Source of the DNA: PALSA-693 sp963702305 | Lineage (GTDB): Bacteria; Actinomycetota; Acidimicrobiia; Acidimicrobiales; Palsa-688 | Direction: 5' to 3' | DNA length: 64,000 nucleotides | Assembly (NCBI GenBank): GCA_963702305.1 | Contig: CAVPBX010000006.1 | Span: 385,375 to 449,374 of the forward strand | Part shown: positions 1 to 8,366 of the stretch, piece by piece | How positions within the stretch are numbered: position 1 is the stretch's first letter | Layout of the letters: each line of letters begins with the position of its first letter | The notes under the pieces: generated by a model | Database searches by the model: none | Told to the model about the DNA's origin: nothing | What the model saw: only the letters and a program-made list of their open reading frames with translations | Made by a program: the position numbers and the translations under genes

Positions 1-775
1 ATGCCTTCGCCCGGCCCATGCTGGCCGAGCTCGACGCCCACCCCGGGGCCTACGACCTTTCGAAGGTGCTAGTGATCAACTCGTCCGGGGTGATGTGGAG
101 CCAGGAGGTCAAGGACGGCCTGCTCCGGCATCTCCCGCAGGTCGTGCTGTATGACAGCCTGGGCTCGTCCGAGGCGGTGGGGATGGGCGCCAGCGTGGCC
201 GGCATGGGTCTGCACGCCGGTACGGCACGTTTCGGGCTCGGCGAGGGGGCCAGGGTGATCGGCGACGACGACCGCGACGTGACCCCAGGCTCCGGCGAGG
301 TGGGCGTGATCGCCCTGCCCGGTTTCCTGCCGGTCGGGTATTACCAGGATCCCGAGAAGTCTGCCGCGCACCTTCCGCACGATCGACGGGGTGCGCTACA
401 CCATCCCCGGCGACTGCGCCACGGTGGATGCGGACGGGACGGTGCACTTGCTCGGGCGGGGGTCCGTCGTCATCAACACCGGCGGCGAGAAGGTGTACCC
501 GGAGGAAGTGGAGGAGGTCATCAAGCGCCTCCCGGAGGTCGCCGACGCGGCGTGCGTGGGCGTCCCCGACGACCGGTTCGGGGAGCGGGTCGGGGCGCTG
601 GTGGAGCTGGTCCCGGGCGCGCAGCTCGGACCCGACCGCGGTGGCCGACGCGGTCCGCGCCGAATTGGCCGCCTACAAGGTGCCCCGGATGGTGCGCATG
701 GTGGCCACCATCGGGCGCAGCCCGGCCGGCAAGGTCGACTACCCGGCGCTGGCCCGCATCGCCGCCGGTTCGTAG
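1..775 (+). CDS. AMP-dependent acyl-CoA synthetase, C-terminal part, frame-broken
   Basis: This is the 3' part of a class I adenylate-forming enzyme that activates a carboxylic acid to its acyl-CoA with ATP. The gene starts left of the window. Visible pieces are the 'DSLGSSEA' region, the hinge/C-domain stretch LLGRGSVVINTGGEKVYPEE, and the late 'SPAGKVDY' motif that carries the catalytic lysine. The reading frame changes twice, near 361-373 and near 620-635. Each break is explained by one extra base, and the protein homology continues across both. The stop is TAG at 773-775. It is either a recent pseudogene or, more likely given similar breaks in essential genes here, sequence error. The substrate cannot be told. 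Confidence 0.82.
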
Positions 776-867
776 CGGGAGCGGCCGGCGCCGGCCGGCG
801 TCTGCGGGCCGACCATGAGGTCCGTCGCCGACGGGCTTTGGGCGGATCGCGCGTGCAGCCAGCCAAC

Positions 868-955
868 GATCTCGGCGTAACTGGCAAATCTCGGCGTCAA
901 ATCAGAGCGAAGGTCGACGGATTTGACACCGAGATGTACGGATTACGCCGAGAAA
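868..955. repeat. Composite inverted repeat with 19-bp-phased half-sites
   Basis: This lies in the 283-bp gap between two converging genes. The left arm (868-903) and right arm (920-955) pair at 28 of 34 compared positions around a 16-nt loop. The left arm holds ATCTCGGCGT twice, at 869-878 and 888-897. The right arm holds the inverse twice, at 926-935 (ACACCGAGAT) and 945-953 (ACGCCGAGA). Both spacings are exactly 19 bp. CAAATC/GATTTG forms an inner stem. There is no T-run, so it is not a standard terminator. The rest of the gap shows nothing recognisable. Confidence 0.8.
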
Positions 956-1058
956 GTGCCGCAAGCTGCCGCCGTTCGGTCGAGCCCGGAGGGCGCAGGG
1001 TGTCGCCCTGAAGGCCCAGGACGGGCGTCGCCGCGGTCCCGCGGGCGCCCGCCGCCGG

Positions 1059-2111
1059 TCAGCTCGGGCGCCGGCGCGGATCGAGCAGCGGCCACCGTGG
1101 GTCGGGTCGCTGGGCCCCAGCCCCGCCGGCCTCACCGCCGCCGCCGGCCTCACCCCGCCGGCGCCACGCCACCCCCGACAGCGCCTCCAACACGATCCGG
1201 TTGCCCAGGAAGGCGGTGACCTCGGCGTGGTCGTACGGCGGGGCCACCTCGACCACGTCCACGCCGGCGAGCGGCACCTCCATGGCGATGCGCCGGACCG
1301 CGTCGAGCAGCTGGCGGGCGGTGAGGCCGCCCGGCTCCGGGGTGCCCGTGCCGGGTGCCGCCCCCGGGTCCACCACGTCGACGTCGACCGACAGGAACAC
1401 GCCGTCGCACTCGTCCATGGCGATCGATATGGCCTCGGTCAGGCACTCGCCGAGGCCCCGGGCGACCACCTCGGTCATCTCGAAGCTCCGCATCCCTTGC
1501 GCCGCCATCCAGGCGAGCGTCGGCGGCTCCGGCCAGTAGCCGCGCAAGCCGACCTGCAGAAACCGATCGCCTCGCGCCGCCCCCGACTCGATCAGCCGCC
1601 GCATCGGCGTGCCGTGACCGATCAACGACCCGAACTGAGTGTCGCCGGTATCGGCGTGGGCGTCGAAGTGGATGACCGACACCCGTCCCCACCCGACGTG
1701 GCGGGCCACCCCGGTGATGTCGGGCCAGGCGATGGTGTGGTCCCCCCCGAGAATCACCGGCAGCGCGCCCGACGACGCCACCGACAGCACCGCGGCCTCC
1801 AGCCGGGCCATCGACGTCTCGATCTCGCCACCCGGCATCTCCACGTCCCCCACGTCGACGACGCCGAGCTCGACCAGCGGATCGACACCGAGGGCCAGAT
1901 GGGGCCGGCTGCCGTCGTGGGGCAGGTAGTCGGTCAGGCGGATGGCCTGCGGGCCGAAGCGGGCGCCAGGCCGGTGCGACGTACCCCCGTCGTACGGAGC
2001 GCCGATGATGACCGCCCCGGCGCCGGCGTACGTCGAAGGGTTGTCCAGGTCCGCCGCCGGCACCCCCACGAACGTGGCGTCCGGGCCGTACATGTTGCCG
2101 AGACGGGGCAC
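1059..2111 (-). CDS. speB: Agmatinase (ureohydrolase family)
   Basis: It hydrolyses agmatine to putrescine and urea in the cytoplasm, using two Mn ions. The 350-residue protein shows the ureohydrolase metal motifs in order: GGDHT (about 122-126), FDAHADTG (149-156) and SVDVDVVDPG (241-250). Related guanidino substrates cannot be excluded. I chose GTG at 2111, which gives the usual 'PR..G.....TF' N-terminus; ATG at 2093 is an alternative. A TAAGGT hexamer lies 8 nt upstream and could be either a -10 box or a weak ribosome site. The last 30 or so residues are Gly/Arg/Pro-rich and not typical of the family. It starts 23 bp after the DtxR-family gene on the same strand. Its product would feed the putrescine island at 11.6-19.3 kb. 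Confidence 0.9.
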   Translation of the reverse strand: MPRLGNMYGPDATFVGVPAADLDNPSTYAGAGAVIIGAPYDGGTSHRPGARFGPQAIRLTDYLPHDGSRPHLALGVDPLVELGVVDVGDVEMPGGEIETSMARLEAAVLSVASSGALPVILGGDHTIAWPDITGVARHVGWGRVSVIHFDAHADTGDTQFGSLIGHGTPMRRLIESGAARGDRFLQVGLRGYWPEPPTLAWMAAQGMRSFEMTEVVARGLGECLTEAISIAMDECDGVFLSVDVDVVDPGAAPGTGTPEPGGLTARQLLDAVRRIAMEVPLAGVDVVEVAPPYDHAEVTAFLGNRIVLEALSGVAWRRRGEAGGGGEAGGAGAQRPDPRWPLLDPRRRPS

Positions 2112-2134
2112 GGCGGCCGACCTTAGGCGCCGTC

Positions 2135-2794
2135 TCAGGCCGCGGTGACGAACAGCTGCTGGGCCAGAGCCGGCCCGAGGGCGATGCTGCGCGCCCCCAG
2201 GTCCAGGATGAGGGTGCCGTCGGGGGCTCTGGACGAGACGGTGGCCTCCGTGCCGGGGACGAACCCGGCCGCCGACAGATACGCCAAGGAGTCCAGGTCG
2301 ATCTCCACCTGCTCGGTCACCCGTTCGAGCCGGACGTGGTCGCCCCTCCGGCTCTCCGACAGGGCGCTGAGGATCGGCCCGGTGCCGCCCGATCCCGGGA
2401 TGGGGTTGCCGTGCGGGCAGGTGGTGGGGTGGCCCAGCACCTCCACCAGCCGGGCTTCCACCTCGTCGGAGATGACGTGTTCCCACCGCCCGGCCTCCAG
2501 GTGCGCTTTCTCCCACGGCAGGCCGATGATGTCGGTCAGCAGGCGCTCGGCGAGGCGGTGCTTGCGCACCACGCTCTCGGCGACCTGCCGGCCCTGGTCG
2601 GTGAGCACCAACGACCGCCCCCGCACCTGCACGTACCCCTCGTCCCGCAGCCGCTTGATCATCTCGGACACGGCGGGCGCGGAGTGCCCGAGGCGCTCGG
2701 CCAGGCGGGCCTGGATGACCACCATGCCTTCTTCGCCCAGCTCATGGATGGCCTCGAGGTACTCCTCCAACGGTGGATGGAAACCCTCGGGCAT
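2135..2794 (-). CDS. DtxR/MntR-family metal-dependent transcriptional regulator
   Basis: A 219-residue repressor of the IdeR/DtxR/MntR family, which binds operators when loaded with Fe2+ or Mn2+. The N-terminal winged helix spans about residues 1-70 (recognition helix region HSAPAVSEMIKRL). The dimerisation and metal domain follows at 70-140 with HRLAERLL, EAGRWEHVISDEVE and TTCPHGNPIPG. A C-terminal FeoA/SH3-like domain ends at 219. The agmatinase gene follows on the same strand, an apt partner because agmatinase needs Mn. Whether it is an iron or a manganese sensor cannot be settled by eye. Confidence 0.9.
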   Translation of the reverse strand: MPEGFHPPLEEYLEAIHELGEEGMVVIQARLAERLGHSAPAVSEMIKRLRDEGYVQVRGRSLVLTDQGRQVAESVVRKHRLAERLLTDIIGLPWEKAHLEAGRWEHVISDEVEARLVEVLGHPTTCPHGNPIPGSGGTGPILSALSESRRGDHVRLERVTEQVEIDLDSLAYLSAAGFVPGTEATVSSRAPDGTLILDLGARSIALGPALAQQLFVTAA

Positions 2795-2833
2795 GGCCGC
2801 AGCCTACTGCCGGTCCTTGTCACAGCCCGGCCC

Positions 2834-2839
2834 TAGGCT
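2834..2839 (+). promoter_or_regulatory. Putative -10 box of a leaderless polA transcript
   Basis: TAGGCT ends 8 nt before the polA ATG, and no Shine-Dalgarno sequence is present. This spacing places transcription initiation at or next to the start codon. The same arrangement recurs at several other genes in the window. No clear -35 is seen. Confidence 0.5.
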
Positions 2840-2847
2840 CGGTGCCG

Positions 2848-5601
2848 ATGGCCCGCCTCATGCTCATCGACGGCAATTCGCTCCTCTACCGAGCGTTCTT
2901 CGCCCTGCCCACGGACCTGGCCACCGCGTCCGGCCAGGTCACCAACGCGGTCTACGGCTTCATGCAGATGCTGACCTACCTGATGCGGGAGCAGCACCCC
3001 GACCAACTGGTGGTTTCCTTCGATCGGCCCGAGCCCACCTTCCGCCACCAGATGATCCCCGGTTACAAGGCGGGCCGGGCCGAGACCCCCGACATCCTGC
3101 GCCAACAGATGGGCCTGGCCCGTCAGCTCGTCGAAACCCTGCACATCCCGCTCGTCGACGCGCCGGGCTTCGAGGCCGACGATGTGCTGGCCACCCTGGC
3201 CACCCGGGCCGCAGCCCGCGGCGATGACGTGTACATCGTCACCGGCGACCGCGACACCTACCAGCTGGTGGAGGACCCTCACATCCGGGTCATCTACAAC
3301 AAGCGGGGGGTCTCGGACTACGCCGACTACGACGAAGCCGGCATCGTGGCCCGCACGGGCGTCACGCCGGCCAAGTATCCGGAGTACGCGGCGCTGCGCG
3401 GCGACCCGTCCGACAATCTGCCCGGCGTTCCGGGCGTGGGGGAGAAGACCGCCGCCAAGCTGATCAACACCTACGGCGACATCGACGGGATCTACGCCCA
3501 CCTCGACGAGCTGTCCCCGAAGCTGCGGCAGAGCCTCGCCGACTCGGAGGCCCAGGTGCGGGCCAACGCCGCCGCCACGCCGCTGGTGCGCGACATCGAC
3601 GTCGACTTCGACGCCGCGGACGCCGCCATCGGGGGATGGGACACCGAAGAGCTGCACCGGCTGTTCGACTTCCTCGAGTTTTCCCGGCCCATGTGGGACC
3701 GCTTTCTCGAAGCCACCGGAAGCGAAGAAATAGGGGGGCCGGCCGAGGCCCCCGCCGGCGCCGCCCTGGATGTGGTCGTCGAGGAGCCGGCCGATGCCCC
3801 CGCGGCCATTAGGCGCGTCACCGACTGGCAGACCGCCGGCGTGCCGCTGACCGTGGCCGGGGCGTGGGAGGGGGCGGCAGGCCGATCGGCCCTGGTGGGC
3901 TTGGCCTTCGCCCCGCTGCCGCCGGCGGAGGGTGCGGTGGCGGTGGTCTGGATCGGCGTTGACTTGCTGGCGGACGCCAGCGTCCGAGCCGCCCTCGGAG
4001 GTCTCCTTGGCGACGACGGGGTCGACGTCTCCGCCCACGACGCCAAGGCCCTGATGCGGGGCCTGGCGGTGATGGGCGTGGTCTTTTCCCACCTCCAGCT
4101 CGATACGGCCATCGCCGCCTACCTGGTCGACCCGGCCGGCGACCAGTACCTGCTTGAGGACCTGGCGCTGCGGTACGCCGGGGTGGAGTTGCGGGCCCCC
4201 GACGCACCCCCGCCGGGGCAACTGGATCTGACCGGCGCGGGTGTCGACCCGGGCGGAGAGGCCACCCGGCGGGCCGCCGCGGTGGCCCGCCTCGTCGAGC
4301 CCCTGAGCGCGGCGCTGGCGGCGCGGGGGATGTCGAAGCTGTACGACGAGGTGGAGCGCCCCCTAGTCCGGGTGTTGGCCCAGATGGAGGACGCCGGCGT
4401 GCGGGTCGACGTCGACCGGCTGCGCAGCCTGGCCAGCGAGCTGGCCTCCGAGGCCCGCCGGCTGGAGGAGGAGATCCAGGACCTCGCCGGCACCCGGTTC
4501 GTGGTCAACTCGACCCCCCAGCTGCGGGAGATCCTCTTCGACAAGCTCGGGCTCACTCCGCAGAAGAAGACGAAGACCGGCTACTCCACCGATGCCCAGA
4601 CCCTGGAGAAGCTGCGCGGGGAGCATCCGATCGTGGACGCCCTGCTCCGCTACCGAGAGGTGGAGAAGCTGCGGTCCACCTATGGGGAGTCGTTGTTGGC
4701 GGAGGTGGCGCCGGACGGGCGTATCCACGCCACCTTCAACCAGACGGTCGCCCGCACCGGCCGCCTGAGCTCGGACCAGCCCAACCTGCACAACATCCCG
4801 GTCCGCAGCGAGGAGGGGCGGCGCTTCCGGTCGTGCTTCCTGCCTGCCGCGGGCTGCCGTTTTCTGGTGGCCGATTACAACCAGATCGAGCTTCGGGTCA
4901 TCGCCCACCTGGCGGAGGACCCGGGCTTAGTCGAGGCCTTCCGGATGGGGACGGACATCCACAATGTGACGGCCTCCCGCATCTACGGAGTGGCTCCCGA
5001 GGACGTGACCCTGGCGATGCGGTCGAAGGCCAAGATGGTCTCCTACGGGTTGGCCTACGGCATGGAGTCCTACGGGCTGGCCCAGCGGCTGGGTATCCCG
5101 GTCGACGAGGCCGCCGCCATCCTCAAGGCCTATTTCGAGGGGTTCCCCAATGTGCGGGCCTACATGGACCGGGTGGTGGCCGAGGCCCGCGACCGCGGGT
5201 ACACCGAGACGCTGTTCGGCCGGCGGCGGCTGATCCCCGAGCTGCAGTCGGGCCGCTACCAGCTGCGGGCGGCCGGCGAGCGGCAGGCCATGAACGCCGG
5301 CATCCAGGGGCTCGCAGCCGACATCTTCAAGGTGGCCCTGGTGCGCCTCGACGCCCGCCTGGCGCCGGCGGGCCGGGCGGGCCCCGGAGGCCACCAGCAG
5401 GGCCCTGGCGGCCACGACCACGGTTTGGCCAGCCGTCTGGTGCTGCAAGTCCACGACGAGGTCATCCTCGAGGTGCCACCCGACGAGGAGGAGTCCGCGG
5501 CCGCGGCGGTGGCCGAGGCCATGACGGGGGCAGCCGAACTCCGGGTCCCGCTCACTATCAACGTGTCCTGGGGCGACACCTGGGCCGACGCCAAGGGGTA
5601 G
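2848..5601 (+). CDS. polA: DNA polymerase I
   Basis: A 917-residue repair and Okazaki-maturation polymerase. It has an N-terminal 5'-nuclease domain (about 1-290, with EADDVLATL and GDPSDNLPGVPGVGEKTA), a degenerate middle exonuclease fold (about 330-530), and a C-terminal polymerase domain. The proofreading DxE motif is not visible in the middle, so 3'-5' editing is probably absent. Polymerase motifs are DYNQIELR (about 676), RSKAKMVSYGLAYG (about 725) and QVHDE (about 870). The O-helix residue equivalent to E. coli Phe762 is Tyr, as in other actinobacterial PolA. A Gly/His-rich insert (GPGGHQQGPGGHDHG) precedes motif C. ATG 2848 is used because the family sequence starts there. Confidence 0.97.
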   Translation: MARLMLIDGNSLLYRAFFALPTDLATASGQVTNAVYGFMQMLTYLMREQHPDQLVVSFDRPEPTFRHQMIPGYKAGRAETPDILRQQMGLARQLVETLHIPLVDAPGFEADDVLATLATRAAARGDDVYIVTGDRDTYQLVEDPHIRVIYNKRGVSDYADYDEAGIVARTGVTPAKYPEYAALRGDPSDNLPGVPGVGEKTAAKLINTYGDIDGIYAHLDELSPKLRQSLADSEAQVRANAAATPLVRDIDVDFDAADAAIGGWDTEELHRLFDFLEFSRPMWDRFLEATGSEEIGGPAEAPAGAALDVVVEEPADAPAAIRRVTDWQTAGVPLTVAGAWEGAAGRSALVGLAFAPLPPAEGAVAVVWIGVDLLADASVRAALGGLLGDDGVDVSAHDAKALMRGLAVMGVVFSHLQLDTAIAAYLVDPAGDQYLLEDLALRYAGVELRAPDAPPPGQLDLTGAGVDPGGEATRRAAAVARLVEPLSAALAARGMSKLYDEVERPLVRVLAQMEDAGVRVDVDRLRSLASELASEARRLEEEIQDLAGTRFVVNSTPQLREILFDKLGLTPQKKTKTGYSTDAQTLEKLRGEHPIVDALLRYREVEKLRSTYGESLLAEVAPDGRIHATFNQTVARTGRLSSDQPNLHNIPVRSEEGRRFRSCFLPAAGCRFLVADYNQIELRVIAHLAEDPGLVEAFRMGTDIHNVTASRIYGVAPEDVTLAMRSKAKMVSYGLAYGMESYGLAQRLGIPVDEAAAILKAYFEGFPNVRAYMDRVVAEARDRGYTETLFGRRRLIPELQSGRYQLRAAGERQAMNAGIQGLAADIFKVALVRLDARLAPAGRAGPGGHQQGPGGHDHGLASRLVLQVHDEVILEVPPDEEESAAAAVAEAMTGAAELRVPLTINVSWGDTWADAKG

Positions 5602-5610
5602 CGTCGGCGC

Positions 5611-6351
5611 GTGAAGCTGCCGTCGGTCCACGACGTCGTCCGGGTCGGTACCGAGCAGGTCGAGGCGTTGATGGCCTTGCCGGAGTCGATCGCCCTGCTG
5701 AACCGCTCCCTGACAAACTTCGCCCAGACCGTCGCCCACCTCGATCAGTTGGTGCGCCGGCTGGACCGGCTGACCGAACCGCTGGAAGGGCCGTTGACGG
5801 CATTGGCGCCGCGTCTCGAGGCCCTGGTCCCGCTGCTCGACGAGGACCTTCTCGCGTCGTTGCCGGCCGTGCTCGACTCGGTGCAGCGCAACGCGGTCCC
5901 GGCGTTGGAGCTCATCGGCCAGACGCAGTCCCAGGTGGCGTCCATCGCCTCGTCGATGGAGCGCCTCATGATGATCATGGACGACGGATTCAACCGGCTG
6001 CAGGAGCTCCCCGGTGCGGCGCTGGTGAGCCGCCTACGGGGCGGCGGCTCGAAAACGGCCGCGGGATCGGGGTCGCCGGCGGGGCGCGCCGCGGTCGCTG
6101 TCACCAGCCCCGACGCCGCCACCAGCGCCGCCCCGGCCAGCCCTTCGGCTCCGGCCAGCCCGGCCGCGCCGGCCATCCCTTCGGCTCCCGCCCACCCGGC
6201 CGCGCCGGTCACGCCAGCCGCAGCAGCCGCAGCAGAGGCTCCGGCCACCCCCGCTTTGGCGAAACGGGCCACCACCACGCCCGCCCCGGCTCGTGGCACG
6301 CCGGCCCGCCGGCCTAACCTGACCGAGGAGCACCGCTCCTGGCGGGGTTGA
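5611..6351 (+). CDS. Conserved actinobacterial coiled-coil protein with Ala/Pro tail
   Basis: A 246-residue protein of unknown function. Residues 1-140 are helical and heptad-rich, with HLDQLVRRLDRLTEPLEGPL and further leucine heptads. I recognise this type of protein from other actinobacteria but know no function for it. From about 150 to 240 it becomes a low-complexity Ala/Pro/Ser tail of short 'AAPA.PSAPA' units, likely disordered. There is no signal peptide or clear membrane span. GTG at 5611 is only 9 nt after the polA stop, and TAGCGT (overlapping that stop codon) lies 6 nt before it, so it may have its own leaderless promoter or be co-transcribed with polA. Confidence 0.7.
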   Translation: MKLPSVHDVVRVGTEQVEALMALPESIALLNRSLTNFAQTVAHLDQLVRRLDRLTEPLEGPLTALAPRLEALVPLLDEDLLASLPAVLDSVQRNAVPALELIGQTQSQVASIASSMERLMMIMDDGFNRLQELPGAALVSRLRGGGSKTAAGSGSPAGRAAVAVTSPDAATSAAPASPSAPASPAAPAIPSAPAHPAAPVTPAAAAAAEAPATPALAKRATTTPAPARGTPARRPNLTEEHRSWRG

Positions 6352-6403
6352 CCCGCCGGCGGCGCCGGTGGTGCCCGCCCCCTCGACGGCCGTGACCCTC
6401 GCG

Positions 6404-6491
6404 ACCTCTGACCGTTTCGCGCACCTCTGACGACCTATGTGTCTGTGAGACACACTTAAACCCGTCAGAGGTGGAGAAAGTCGTCAGAAGT
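6404..6491. repeat. Composite inverted repeat with 19-bp-phased half-sites
   Basis: It lies in the 225-bp gap before the TetR gene. ACCTCTGAC occurs at 6404-6412 and 6423-6431. Its inverse occurs at 6464-6472 (GTCAGAGGT) and 6483-6491 (GTCAGAAGT). Both spacings are exactly 19 bp. The centre carries a perfect 7-bp stem, TGTGTCT (6438-6444) and AGACACA (6448-6454), with a 3-nt loop. The layout matches the 868-955 element although the half-site sequence is different. Confidence 0.8.
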
Positions 6492-6551
6492 CGGCGAGCC
6501 GCCAGGCGCCGACGTCGGGCGGCAGCGGCAGGTAGGGCCTTGCCCCGCCTA

Positions 6552-6568
6552 AGAACAACCATTATTCT
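6552..6568. promoter_or_regulatory. Candidate TetR operator overlapping a -10 box
   Basis: AGAACAACCATTATTCT is an imperfect palindrome of 17 bp (AGAA..AA...TT.TTCT). Its right half contains TATTCT (6563-6568), which ends 8 nt before the GTG start of the TetR gene and could be the -10 box. Binding here would give autorepression and control of the co-transcribed oxidase. Confidence 0.45.
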
Positions 6569-6576
6569 CCGAACTC

Positions 6577-7242
6577 GTGGTCCAGTCGCTCACCGCCCCC
6601 GGGGACGGCCCCGCCGCCCCGGGCGCAGCCGGCCCCGGCCTGGGCGCCGGCCCAGACGAGTTGGGCGAAGCGCTGCTGGACGCGGCCGCCACCGTGTTCG
6701 CCCGCCAGGGTTTCGACGGGACCCGCATCGGCGACATCGTCCGCCAGGCGGGCCTGTCGACCGGGGCGGTGTACGGGCGCTTCGAGTCCCGCGAGGCGCT
6801 GCTCCGCCAGGCGGTGATCACCCGATCGGTACCGCACGTCCAGGCCCCGCCGCCGTCGCCGGGGCGCGTCGGTGATCTGGTGGCCCGCCAGGCCGCCCAC
6901 ATCGAGGCCGAGTTGAGCGAGGCGGACGCCCTGGTGCTGGAGGCCTTCGTGGCCGCCCGCCGCCATCCCCCCATCGCCGACGCCCTGCAGGAGGCCCAGC
7001 GCCAATGGCGGGCCGAGGTGCAGGTACTGGTGGACGCGGCGCTCGAGGACGGCAGTCTCCACCCGGAGCTGGACGTCGACGCGGTGCTGTATTTCGTGCG
7101 GGTCCTGCGCCTGGGTCGCCTGCTGCTGCGGGCGTCCGGGCTGCCCGCACCCAGCCAGGACGGCTGGGAAACCCTGGTGCGGGGGGTCGTCGCCAGCCTC
7201 GGCGTGGCCCCCCGTTCCGACGAGACGGGAGAACCATCGTGA
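6577..7242 (+). CDS. TetR/AcrR-family transcriptional regulator
   Basis: A 221-residue one-component repressor. After a Pro/Ala/Gly-rich leader of about 28 residues, the TetR DNA-binding domain runs over about 33-80: ALLDAAATVFARQGFDGTRIGDIV and GLSTGAVYGRFESREALL, with the classic helix-turn-helix. The remaining helical domain would bind an unknown ligand. The start GTG 6577 has no ribosome site, and a shorter start inside the leader is possible. Its TGA overlaps the GTG of the di-iron protein (GTGA), so the two are translationally coupled and the oxidase is the likely target. Confidence 0.9.
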   Translation: MVQSLTAPGDGPAAPGAAGPGLGAGPDELGEALLDAAATVFARQGFDGTRIGDIVRQAGLSTGAVYGRFESREALLRQAVITRSVPHVQAPPPSPGRVGDLVARQAAHIEAELSEADALVLEAFVAARRHPPIADALQEAQRQWRAEVQVLVDAALEDGSLHPELDVDAVLYFVRVLRLGRLLLRASGLPAPSQDGWETLVRGVVASLGVAPRSDETGEPS

Positions 7243-8351
7243 CCACCACCGCGGACGACCTCGTCCAGCCCGACGGCTCGGCCGCCGACATCCGGGTGGT
7301 CCACGACCACGCCGACCGCCTCTTCAGCTGGCGCTACGAGCGGGAGCGGCCCCAGCTGGTGAGCCTCTACAACAAGGCCGCGGCGTCCCAGTGGAACAGC
7401 GTCACCGACCTGGACTGGGCCACCGACGTGGACCCCGAGCGGGTCCTCGACGACGAGGCGCCGGCCCTGCGCCTGGCCCGGGTGGCGGCCACCCTGCCGG
7501 GATCGCCGATGGCCAACTGGGGCGACAGGGAGTTCGTGGAGTTGGGGGTGGAGCTGTTCAAGGCCCAGCTCAGCCAGTTCATGCATGGCGAGCAGGGGGC
7601 GATGATGACCGCGGCCAAGCTGGTCGAGACCGTCCCGTGGATCGACGCCAAGTACTACGCCGCCACCCAGACCATGGACGAGGCCCGCCACACCGAGGTC
7701 TTCGCCCGGTACCTGTACGAGAAGGTCGGGGACGCCTATCCGATGAGCCCGTTCCTGCAGGGGCAGATCTTCGGGCTGCTGGAAGACAGCCGTTGGGACA
7801 TCGCCTACCTCGGCATGCAGATCGTCATCGAGAGCCTGGCCCTGGCGGCGTTCGGCGACCTGCTGCGCCGCACCTCGGAGCCCCTCCTGCGCAAGCTGCT
7901 CCGCTACGTGATGGCCGATGAGGCTCGCCACGTGGCCTTCGGGATCGTCAGCCTCAGCGAGTTCTACCGGGGGCTGACGTCGGCCGAGCTGAAGGAACGC
8001 CAGGAGTTCCTCCTGGAGAACACCTTGCGCAACCGGCTGCGGTCGGTCACCCCCGAGGTCTGGGAACACATGGGCCTGTCCGTCGATCAGGTCCTCCCCA
8101 ACCTGTTCGAGGCGGCCGGCCGGATCGGGACCGGTCCGTTTGCGTCGTTTCAGCGGGCGTTCTTCGCCAAGCTGGTGCCGAACGTCCGCAAGCTGGGGCT
8201 GCTCGACGCCAACGACGGCTACCTGCGCAAGGGGTGGGGTGAGGCCGGGCTGCTGGAGTTCGAGTTCGCGGACGACACCGCCAGCGACTTCGAGTCCTAC
8301 GACGCGGTGGCGGCCGACCGGGCCGCCCAGGCGGGCGCACCGACGCCGTAG
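7239..8351 (+). CDS. Ferritin-like di-iron oxygenase/oxidase
   Basis: A 370-residue member of the ferritin-like (ribonucleotide-reductase R2 / AurF-like) superfamily. Four helices carry the carboxylate/histidine di-iron ligands: HGEQGAM, then MDEARHTEVF, then IVIESLALAAF, then MADEARHVAFG, i.e. two E..H pairs each preceded by a lone Glu. The family uses O2 to hydroxylate, desaturate or oxidise N-containing or lipid substrates; the substrate here is unknown. The start GTG 7239 overlaps the TetR stop and is preceded by a GAGACGGGAG purine run. It lies under apparent control of that regulator. An acyl-CoA dehydrogenase-like gene converges from the right 15 bp away. Confidence 0.85.
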   Translation: MTTTADDLVQPDGSAADIRVVHDHADRLFSWRYERERPQLVSLYNKAAASQWNSVTDLDWATDVDPERVLDDEAPALRLARVAATLPGSPMANWGDREFVELGVELFKAQLSQFMHGEQGAMMTAAKLVETVPWIDAKYYAATQTMDEARHTEVFARYLYEKVGDAYPMSPFLQGQIFGLLEDSRWDIAYLGMQIVIESLALAAFGDLLRRTSEPLLRKLLRYVMADEARHVAFGIVSLSEFYRGLTSAELKERQEFLLENTLRNRLRSVTPEVWEHMGLSVDQVLPNLFEAAGRIGTGPFASFQRAFFAKLVPNVRKLGLLDANDGYLRKGWGEAGLLEFEFADDTASDFESYDAVAADRAAQAGAPTP

Positions 8352-8366
8352 CCAGCCCGGCGCGGC

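Noticed and set aside
1227..2126. 299-residue plus-strand frame across the agmatinase gene.
   Set aside because: The minus strand carries all ureohydrolase metal motifs; the plus frame shows none.
4833..6317. 494-residue open frame overlapping the polA end and the 5611 gene.
   Set aside because: It is a low-complexity Arg/Gly/Pro translation of GC-rich DNA opposite in frame to two supported genes; no motif or ribosome site.
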